DNA from: JAZDHV01 sp043810355
Lineage (GTDB): Archaea; Nanobdellota; Nanobdellia; Woesearchaeales; JAGVYU01
DNA: 27,201 bases
Direction: 5' to 3'
Assembly: GCA_043810355.1 (NCBI GenBank)
Contig: JBDROB010000007.1
Coordinates: forward strand, 1 to 27,201
Positions 21,537 to 27,201 of the stretch are shown one piece after another (within the stretch, counting starts at the first letter, position 1; every line of letters starts with the position of its first letter). A program made the translations under genes and the position numbers. The notes under the pieces are model-generated. The model saw only the letters and a program-made list of their open reading frames with translations. It searched no databases and was not told the origin of the DNA.

Positions 21537-22772
21537 ATGAAAGAAATACTAAACAGGGTTTTGGATGAGATAAAGCCAACAAGGGAAGATGAAAAAAAGA
21601 TACTTGATATAATCAATAATGTAGTCAGCAAGCTGAATAAAAATTTGAGGAAAGCTAGAGCAGAGCTGGGAGGAAGCGGAGCAAAAGGGACATGGCTGAG
21701 AGAAGCGTATGACGCAGACATATTTGTCAGGTTTGACTACAAAGAATATTCTGAAAAGAGCGATGAACTGTCAGAGATACTTCAGAAAATAATGAAGAAA
21801 TGCAAATTTCAATTCTCAAGACTGCATGGAAGCAGGGATTATTTCCAGATAAAAAAAAGGGGCTTCACAATTGAGATAATTCCAATCCTTAACATAAGGA
21901 AATCAAGCATGGCAAAAAACATCACTGATGTAAGCCCATTGCATACAGCTTTTGTAAAGAAATACAAGGATTTGAGGGATGAGATAAGATTAGCAAAGCA
22001 ATTCTGCAAAAGCAATAATGTCTATGGAGCAGAAAGCTATATCCAAGGATTCTCAGGGTATGTGATAGAGATATTAGTGATATATTATGGGGGTTTTCTG
22101 AAATTATTGAAGAGTTCAAAAAGGTGGGGGGACAAGCAAGTGATTGACCTGAAAAATTACCACAACAATGTGTTTATGGAGATAAACAAGTCAAAGCTTG
22201 AAAGCCCGCTGATAGTGATTGATCCTGTCGATCCAAGAAGGAATGCAGCAGCTGCACTAGGAAAAGAGAAATATGGGATATTTTTGGACAAGTCTGAGAT
22301 GTTTTTAAAAAAGCCAAACATGCAATATTTTGAGATTGAGAAAATTGATGCAATCAAGCTGAAGAATAGATATAAAGGGAAAAATCTCATCTTGGTTGAA
22401 GCAGAAGGATTGGAAGGAAAAGAGGATGTGGTCGGAAGCAAGCTTAGAAAAGCATATGAGCATATTTTAGATGGATTAAAAGATTTTCAAGTAAAGGAAA
22501 CCAACTGGAGCTGGGATTTTAAAAAAGCAATATTCTGGTTTAATGTGGGCAAGAAAGAGATCGACAAGATTGAGATCAAGGAAGGCCCTCCAGTAAAGAT
22601 AAAAGATCACACCAAGAATTTTATCAAAAGATATAGGAATAGTTTTATTGACAAAGGAAGGGTCTATGCAAAGGTGAAAAGGAAATACTATAAAATTAAT
22701 GATGTTGTTAAAGAACTTATTAAAGATAAGTATGTAAAGGAAAAAGTCAAGGCGATCAAACATGTTAAATGA
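21537..22772 (+). CDS. cca: CCA tRNA nucleotidyltransferase, archaeal class I
   Basis: A 411-residue enzyme that adds or repairs the 3' CCA of tRNAs without a template. The nucleotidyltransferase signature is LGGSGAKGTWLREAYDADIFVRF (split: G46-S48, then D59 and D61). The third acidic residue appears to be E113 in TIEIIPI, where archaeal relatives usually have Asp. Downstream PLIVIDPVDPRRNAAAAL is a hallmark of the archaeal class. An ATG-like TTG seven codons upstream (21516) keeps the frame open, but the ATG at 21537 matches the N-terminal helix and has a TATA box at 21507-21514. It overlaps the next gene by 11 bases. Confidence 0.94.
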   Translation: MKEILNRVLDEIKPTREDEKKILDIINNVVSKLNKNLRKARAELGGSGAKGTWLREAYDADIFVRFDYKEYSEKSDELSEILQKIMKKCKFQFSRLHGSRDYFQIKKRGFTIEIIPILNIRKSSMAKNITDVSPLHTAFVKKYKDLRDEIRLAKQFCKSNNVYGAESYIQGFSGYVIEILVIYYGGFLKLLKSSKRWGDKQVIDLKNYHNNVFMEINKSKLESPLIVIDPVDPRRNAAAALGKEKYGIFLDKSEMFLKKPNMQYFEIEKIDAIKLKNRYKGKNLILVEAEGLEGKEDVVGSKLRKAYEHILDGLKDFQVKETNWSWDFKKAIFWFNVGKKEIDKIEIKEGPPVKIKDHTKNFIKRYRNSFIDKGRVYAKVKRKYYKINDVVKELIKDKYVKEKVKAIKHVK

Positions 22773-23247
22773 GATATTGATCATAATATTATTGACTTTC
22801 CTGCCTTTTTTAGAGCTAAGGGCAAGCATACCCTATGGAATTATAGTATTGGGAAAGGAGTACTGGCTACTTGTTTTTGCCATTGCTGTTGCTGCGAATA
22901 TCTTGTTAGGACCAATACTTTATGTGTTCTTTCATAAGATCATTCGACTTTTCTTAAAGGTCAAATCAATCAATAAATTATGGGAAAAGGTAATTGAAAG
23001 GGCTCAGAAAAAAGTAAAGCCATATATTGAGAAATATGGAGTGATTGGATTAGGAATATTCATCGGAGTGCCGCTTCCTGGATCTGGAGTATATACTGGA
23101 TCAATCGGAGGTTATCTTCTTGGATTTAATTTTAAAGATTTTATGAAATCGGTTGTAATTGGAGTGCTGATAGCTGGGATTGTTGTGACAATAATATCTT
23201 ATTCTGGGATATCTGGATTTGAGATTTTTCTAAAGAAAATAGGATAA
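22762..23247 (+). CDS. Small membrane protein, COG2426/Sm_multidrug_ex family
   Basis: A 161-residue protein with four hydrophobic spans (about 4-22, 33-58, 92-118, 130-152). FLELRASIPYGI near the N-terminus and FIGVPLPGSGVYTGSIGGYLLG in the middle are characteristic of the family annotated as putative small multidrug export proteins (COG2426), related to DedA-like folds by its Gly/Pro-rich re-entrant segment. The transport role is not proven in the family. The ATG lies inside the 3' end of cca (11-base overlap), so it is translated from the same mRNA. Confidence 0.8.
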   Translation: MLNEILIIILLTFLPFLELRASIPYGIIVLGKEYWLLVFAIAVAANILLGPILYVFFHKIIRLFLKVKSINKLWEKVIERAQKKVKPYIEKYGVIGLGIFIGVPLPGSGVYTGSIGGYLLGFNFKDFMKSVVIGVLIAGIVVTIISYSGISGFEIFLKKIG

Positions 23248-23256
23248 GGTCTGGTG

Positions 23257-23284
23257 AAACCATTTGGCATTCATGGCATGGTTT
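23257..23284 (+). repeat. 7-bp inverted repeat before the ABC operon
   Basis: AAACCAT (23257-23263) and ATGGTTT (23278-23284) flank a 14-base loop just after the small membrane-protein gene and about 34 bases before the next TATA box. It could end the upstream transcript or be chance. Confidence 0.25.
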
Positions 23285-23347
23285 GACTTTTGAAGACAGA
23301 GCGAATAATCAATAAATTTTTATACAATGAATATGAGATAGTCATAT

Positions 23348-24433
23348 ATGGCTCTGATAGAATTCAGGCAAGTGAACAAAGACTTGAATAAAAGTAGGAT
23401 TCTCCATGACATTAGCTTCTCTATAGAGCAAGGTGATTTATTTGGAATAATTGGGGTTAGCGGAGCTGGCAAGACAACTTTACTTAGGACACTTATTGGA
23501 TTTTACAAGGCAGACGGAGGACAGATATTATTCAATAATAGGGATATTTCAGAAGACCTGAATGTGATAAAAAGAATTTTTGGTTTTACAAGCCAGGATT
23601 ACTCTTTTTATGAAAAACTGACAGTTTTTGAAAATCTCAAATATTTTGGCACATTATACAAGATGCCTAAAGAGAAAATAATTGCTAATGCAAACAGGAT
23701 ACTAGGCCTAGTTGAATTAGGGTATGCAAAAGACAAGATTGCCAAGAACTTATCAGGAGGAATGCAAAGGAGATTGGATATTGCATGCTCACTGATGCAT
23801 GACCCTCATATACTGATTCTTGATGAACCAACAACTGGATTAGACCCAATATTAAGGAAGCATATGTGGCAATTGATTGAGAAGATCAATAAGACAGGGA
23901 CTACAATAATCATATCAAGCCATCTTCTAAGTGAGATAGAGGCTATATGCACAAAGATTGCAATCATAAATAGAGGCAGAGTGTTAGCAGTTGACACTTC
24001 AAAGAATCTGAAAGATAAATATTCAAGAAATGAAGAAATACAATTAGAAACATTATCAGGCAATTATCAAGTAATTCTTGACAGATTAAGGCAGCAAGGC
24101 CTGCCAATAGCCTATGTCACTAATAGGGACAGGAAGCAGATAATATATACACCTGAAGCTGAGAGAGTGCTTCACCAGATATTGACAATACTTGAGGAGA
24201 CTGGAGAGAAACTGGTAGATGTGGATGTCAACAAGCCGTCTTTAGCAGAAGTTTTTGAAGCATTGACACAAAAAGGAAGTGATATCAAAAATGATGACCA
24301 TCTTCAGACTCTTAAGGAGAGCATAAGGAATGCATTAACTCAAGGTTATTCAACTGGCGATATTGAGAAAGGGCTAGTTGAGAAAGGATATACAAAATCA
24401 ACAGTTGACAAAATATTAGGAGAATACAAATGA
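23348..24433 (+). CDS. ABC transporter ATPase with C-terminal helical module
   Basis: A 361-residue ATPase of the ABC-2 exporter class. Walker A is GVSGAGKTT (36-44), the Q loop FTSQDYSFY (80-88), the signature LSGGMQRRLDIA (135-146), Walker B ILILDEPTTGLD (155-166), and the switch His in SSHLL (190-194). A regulatory domain typical of exporter ATPases follows (about 225-310). The last ~45 residues form a separate pair of helices with the pattern L..SIRNALTQGYSTGDIEKGL…GYTKSTVDKIL. A TATA box at 23318-23325 predicts a leaderless mRNA. Its stop overlaps the permease start (ATGA), so the two make one transporter. Confidence 0.93.
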   Translation: MALIEFRQVNKDLNKSRILHDISFSIEQGDLFGIIGVSGAGKTTLLRTLIGFYKADGGQILFNNRDISEDLNVIKRIFGFTSQDYSFYEKLTVFENLKYFGTLYKMPKEKIIANANRILGLVELGYAKDKIAKNLSGGMQRRLDIACSLMHDPHILILDEPTTGLDPILRKHMWQLIEKINKTGTTIIISSHLLSEIEAICTKIAIINRGRVLAVDTSKNLKDKYSRNEEIQLETLSGNYQVILDRLRQQGLPIAYVTNRDRKQIIYTPEAERVLHQILTILEETGEKLVDVDVNKPSLAEVFEALTQKGSDIKNDDHLQTLKESIRNALTQGYSTGDIEKGLVEKGYTKSTVDKILGEYK

Positions 24434-26352
24434 GAAGCTATCTAAGAATATTAATCATGATGGTATGGAAGAACCTTAGGATAGTGTTCAGGTCAAAAAC
24501 TTCGTCATTGATAATATTTCTAGGGCCTCTTCTAATAATTGGAATAATAGGAGCTGCATTCAATTCATCTGAAATGAACAATATCAAGATAGGGGTATAT
24601 TATGACAAAATGACAGAATCAATAGAAACTATGAAAGATTCACTTGAAGATTCAAGGCTTAGAGTATTCAGGATAAAGACCAAAGAAAGCTGTATTGACC
24701 AGGTGAAAGACGGCAATCTTCATGCTTGCATAATATTTCCAGAAGGATTTGACCTAGAGAATCCTGAAGGCGAGAAAAACATTGAATTTGCAATTGATTT
24801 CTCCAGAATCAATATAGCATGGCTTATATGGGACACATTAATGTCAAAGATTAAAAGCGAGAGTACTGATTTTTCATTGAAACTTGTTGAAGCAATGATG
24901 CAAAAGATAAATGAGACTTCTGTTGAATTAAATAAAAGCAAAGAAAGGCTTGTTGAGATATCATCAAATGGAGATCAGATATCACTTAAGATAACAGACA
25001 TTAAAGATGATCTGATAGCACTGGATCTGAATATATCTGTCGCAGACCTGAATCTATCTGAGTTTGAGAACCAATCTTCAACAAACCAGGCAGAGATTGA
25101 CTCATTTAAAGAAGAGATAAGCGGAGTTCAATCACAGATAGACAGTGCAAGAGAAGGGATGATACAACAAAGAGAGGAAAGCCTAGGATTATTGACCGAT
25201 TTTGAAGAGAAATTAAGTGGGCAGATAAGTGACTTAGAAGAATCAAAAGCTACAAAGGAAGCGCAAATGCCTGAAGTATGTGCTGCTGATCCAACATCAC
25301 AGGAATGTATGATATTACAGATTGAGATTCCAACAATTGATTCTCAGATTACACTATTATCTGAATATCTCACAGATGTCCAGGGCAATATAGAATCTAT
25401 TGAAGGGCAGGAAATGCCTGATGATGATGTTGATTTTAGCGGCATGAATGATAGATTAGATTCTTTCAATGAAAAGATGCAGAAACTGAATGAGAAAACA
25501 TCAAAATTTGAGGGTGAGCTTGGAAAGATCAAGAACAAGACAGATGAGATAAAAGCCATGAAAAATTCGACACTTGGTGAATTAGATGATATTGATGACA
25601 TAATGACATCAAACTTTCAGACAACAGATGAGTTTATCGATGCAATTGATGAATTGACAAGAAATATGGATAATCTGACTCTTTTAGATTCAAGGCAGAT
25701 AATATTTCCGATCAGGACAAGGTACAAGGACATAACTGACACTAACAACTACTTTTCTTTCATGTTTCCACCATTATTGGTGTTGGTAGTCATGCTGATA
25801 AGCATATTATTGTCTTCAACTACTGTAATAACTGAGAAACAGTCTAAAGCACATTTCAGAAATTTTCTAGCACCAGTTCATGACCTGTTCTTTATCATAA
25901 GCCATTTTATCTCAAACATATTGATATTGTCTGGGCAGACAATCATATTATTATTAGTGGCTGTGTTTGGATTTGGAGTTGAAGTTAGTAATTGGTTCTC
26001 AATAATAGGAGCATTCTTGATTATCAATTCATTTTTTGTATTGATTGGATTGCTTATAGGTTATTTATTCAATTCAGAAGAGACAGCTACACTAGGAAGC
26101 ATCTCTGTCAGCTGCGTGTTCCTTTTGTTTTCATCCTTAGTCATTCCAATAGAAACAATGCAGAAACAGATAGGATTTATTGCATTTGCAAACCCTTTTG
26201 TTCTTTCTGAGTCTATCATCAGGAAGATAATCATATTTGACAAGACATTGTTCAGTTCACCACTAGAAGTCTATGTGCTATTACTGTATATAGTGATAAC
26301 ATTCATATGCGTATTTCTTCTGTATAGGAACAAGAAGGGAAAGGTTGAATAG
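24430..26352 (+). CDS. ABC-2 permease with long coiled-coil ectodomain
   Basis: A 640-residue permease. One span near the N-terminus (about 25-44) is followed by ~400 residues outside the membrane and then about five or six spans from 445 to 632. The ectodomain starts with a mixed fold (about 50-140: IKIGVYYDKM; CIIFPEGFDL) and continues as two long coiled-coil stretches (about 155-275 and 300-415). C284 and C293 lie at the turn between them and could form a disulfide. Such an architecture recalls YhgE/Pip-type exporters. It is expected to pair as a homodimer with the ATPase encoded just upstream. Substrate unknown; peptide, lipid or envelope export are possible. Confidence 0.88.
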   Translation: MRSYLRILIMMVWKNLRIVFRSKTSSLIIFLGPLLIIGIIGAAFNSSEMNNIKIGVYYDKMTESIETMKDSLEDSRLRVFRIKTKESCIDQVKDGNLHACIIFPEGFDLENPEGEKNIEFAIDFSRINIAWLIWDTLMSKIKSESTDFSLKLVEAMMQKINETSVELNKSKERLVEISSNGDQISLKITDIKDDLIALDLNISVADLNLSEFENQSSTNQAEIDSFKEEISGVQSQIDSAREGMIQQREESLGLLTDFEEKLSGQISDLEESKATKEAQMPEVCAADPTSQECMILQIEIPTIDSQITLLSEYLTDVQGNIESIEGQEMPDDDVDFSGMNDRLDSFNEKMQKLNEKTSKFEGELGKIKNKTDEIKAMKNSTLGELDDIDDIMTSNFQTTDEFIDAIDELTRNMDNLTLLDSRQIIFPIRTRYKDITDTNNYFSFMFPPLLVLVVMLISILLSSTTVITEKQSKAHFRNFLAPVHDLFFIISHFISNILILSGQTIILLLVAVFGFGVEVSNWFSIIGAFLIINSFFVLIGLLIGYLFNSEETATLGSISVSCVFLLFSSLVIPIETMQKQIGFIAFANPFVLSESIIRKIIIFDKTLFSSPLEVYVLLLYIVITFICVFLLYRNKKGKVE

Positions 26353-26410
26353 GGGAAAAGTATTACTTAGTATAAAGAATAAAAAAAAGGAAAGGAAAAA
26401 AATTATGCAA

Positions 26411-26722
26411 TTAACTCCATACACAATCTTTCTTATTGGTGTTACACAGATCTGGCTGACTATCGCATTCACTCCAACTTTTTCCAGTGCAATCATAAAC
26501 TTTGTTAGAATCTTCGTTTGTACAATCAACAAAATACTCATAAGTTTCACATTCAGCTTTTTCTTTACCATCATCAACATCTGGATTATTTGAGACATGA
26601 TTACACCAAGGAACGTCAGAAGGAGTACATGTTTTTGGACCTGTAGGATCACACCCAGTCATTAGAAAAAAAGACCCAAGAAATAAGCTGATTACCAATA
26701 AAAAAGCAACTAATCTTCTCAT
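26411..26722 (-). CDS. Small cysteine-rich secreted lipoprotein
   Basis: A 103-residue protein not recognised as a family. A basic start and hydrophobic core (MRRLVAFLLVISLFLGSFF) lead to LMTGC, a near lipobox, with C24 as the likely lipid-bearing residue. The mature part is acidic and holds eight further cysteines (32, 40, 58, 67, 78, 86, 93, 100), enough for four disulfides, and no membrane segment. GAGGTGAT lies just before the ATG (about 26733-26726), a perfect ribosome-binding site. It converges with the ABC permease gene and precedes no other gene on its strand in the window; the transglutaminase-like gene is upstream on the same strand, 65 bases away. Confidence 0.75.
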   Translation of the reverse strand: MRRLVAFLLVISLFLGSFFLMTGCDPTGPKTCTPSDVPWCNHVSNNPDVDDGKEKAECETYEYFVDCTNEDSNKVYDCTGKSWSECDSQPDLCNTNKKDCVWS

Positions 26723-26787
26723 TATATCACCTCACGAGTTTAATTTTATTATATCAGATATTTTAGAATATAAAAACCTTCCTATAC

Positions 26788-27201
26788 TTAAAACGGAATG
26801 TGCACCTGAACCCCCACTTTCCAATCCAAATAATCTCCATTACCTGCGATCCAGTCTTTTCTTTGTTGTTGATTTAAATTAATCAAAATATAATTTGATG
26901 AATCAAAACGTTTTAAAACACCATCAATTGTATTTAAACTAGGATGAATACGATCACTAAATGCTATTCCTGAGGTCCCAATTAGATCACCTTCCTTGTA
27001 TATTGAGACCAAATGGCTATCTAATTCAAATAGGTTAGTTAAGACCAGTAAATAAGGAGGATAACCGTTGTCACTTAACAAAGCACAGAAAGCAAGCCCA
27101 TATTCAGTGCAATCCAACTCTGGTTTCTCTGCATATTTTCCTAGAGAAGATGCTCTTGCATAATCTTGTGCAATTTCGTGGATCCTCCTAAAACTTGGAT
27201 T
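26788..27201 (-). CDS. Transglutaminase-like protein, N-terminus beyond right edge
   Basis: The frame is open from a TAA at 26788-26790 to the last base of the window, giving 137 visible residues, so the gene starts outside. The segment ELDCTEYGLAFCALLSDNGY resembles the catalytic Cys helix of transglutaminase-like (papain-fold) domains. ELDSHLVSIYKEGDLIG could carry the catalytic His and a later FSDRIHPS the Asp; this assignment is by pattern. The remaining residues to the C-terminus (DWKVGVQVHIPF) are strand-like. Members of this fold act as proteases, amidases or crosslinking enzymes. The missing part may hold a signal peptide or membrane anchor. Its neighbour is a Cys-rich lipoprotein on the same strand. 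Confidence 0.55.
   Translation of the reverse strand, partial: NPSFRRIHEIAQDYARASSLGKYAEKPELDCTEYGLAFCALLSDNGYPPYLLVLTNLFELDSHLVSIYKEGDLIGTSGIAFSDRIHPSLNTIDGVLKRFDSSNYILINLNQQQRKDWIAGNGDYLDWKVGVQVHIPF

Noticed and set aside
1..27201. CRISPR arrays or phage genes
   Set aside because: No regularly spaced repeats and no cas, integrase, capsid or terminase-like genes are visible on either strand.

Overview
The window comes from an AT-rich archaeal chromosome, most likely a DPANN lineage of the Woesearchaeota/Pacearchaeota kind (inference from gene content, style and compactness; no marker tree was possible). The archaeal assignment itself is solid. There is a thermosome subunit, Spt4/Spt5, Rpo7 (RpoE1), S24e and S27ae, the archaeal L11-L1-L10-L12 stalk cluster, an archaeal SecE, an archaeal-type CCA-adding enzyme, and TATA boxes at a fixed distance before many genes.

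Layout, left to right. (1) 1-700: the last 41 codons of a transposase that looks IS66-like, tail to tail with a RelE/ParE-type toxin-antitoxin pair that has a perfect 9-bp inverted-repeat operator. (2) 777-3090: a family-4 glycosyltransferase and a four-helix membrane protein in one operon. (3) 3195-4717: a phosphodiesterase-HAD-HIT operon. (4) 4759-9594: an orphan soluble histidine kinase, the thermosome, a probable double-hotdog protein, cytidylate kinase and a small unknown protein. (5) 9680-16650: FKBP isomerase, a candidate structured RNA, ftsZ, a second candidate structured RNA, then secE-spt5-rpl11-rpl1-rpl10-rpl12, ended by oligo-T tracts. (6) 16721-19779: a coiled-coil protein, then on the minus strand PIN, rpo7, spt4, rps24e and rps27ae. 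(7) 19969-23247: a zinc-ribbon protein, a CPA1-type antiporter, the CCA-adding enzyme and a small membrane exporter-like protein. (8) 23348-27201: an ABC-2 exporter with a long coiled-coil ectodomain, a cysteine-rich lipoprotein, and a transglutaminase-like gene running off the right edge.

How it works together. The core is the conserved archaeal transcription/translation/secretion neighbourhood plus cell division. Around it lie housekeeping genes (CCA end, CMP phosphorylation, protein folding) and a set of envelope genes (glycosyltransferase, ABC-2 exporter, lipoprotein, transglutaminase-like). Thirteen starts have a TATA-like box whose ends lie about 22-33 bases upstream, which predicts leaderless mRNAs. 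Genes inside operons, and some leadered genes such as rpl12, rpl1 and the lipoprotein, carry Shine-Dalgarno motifs instead.

The most interesting unexplained signals are the two structured-RNA candidates on either side of ftsZ. One has mutually exclusive helices; the other is compact and can form a pseudoknot. Next come the palindromes next to the secE and rpo7 promoters, the probable double-hotdog protein, and an antiporter lacking the usual ion-binding aspartate. I see no tRNA, rRNA, CRISPR array or complete insertion sequence.
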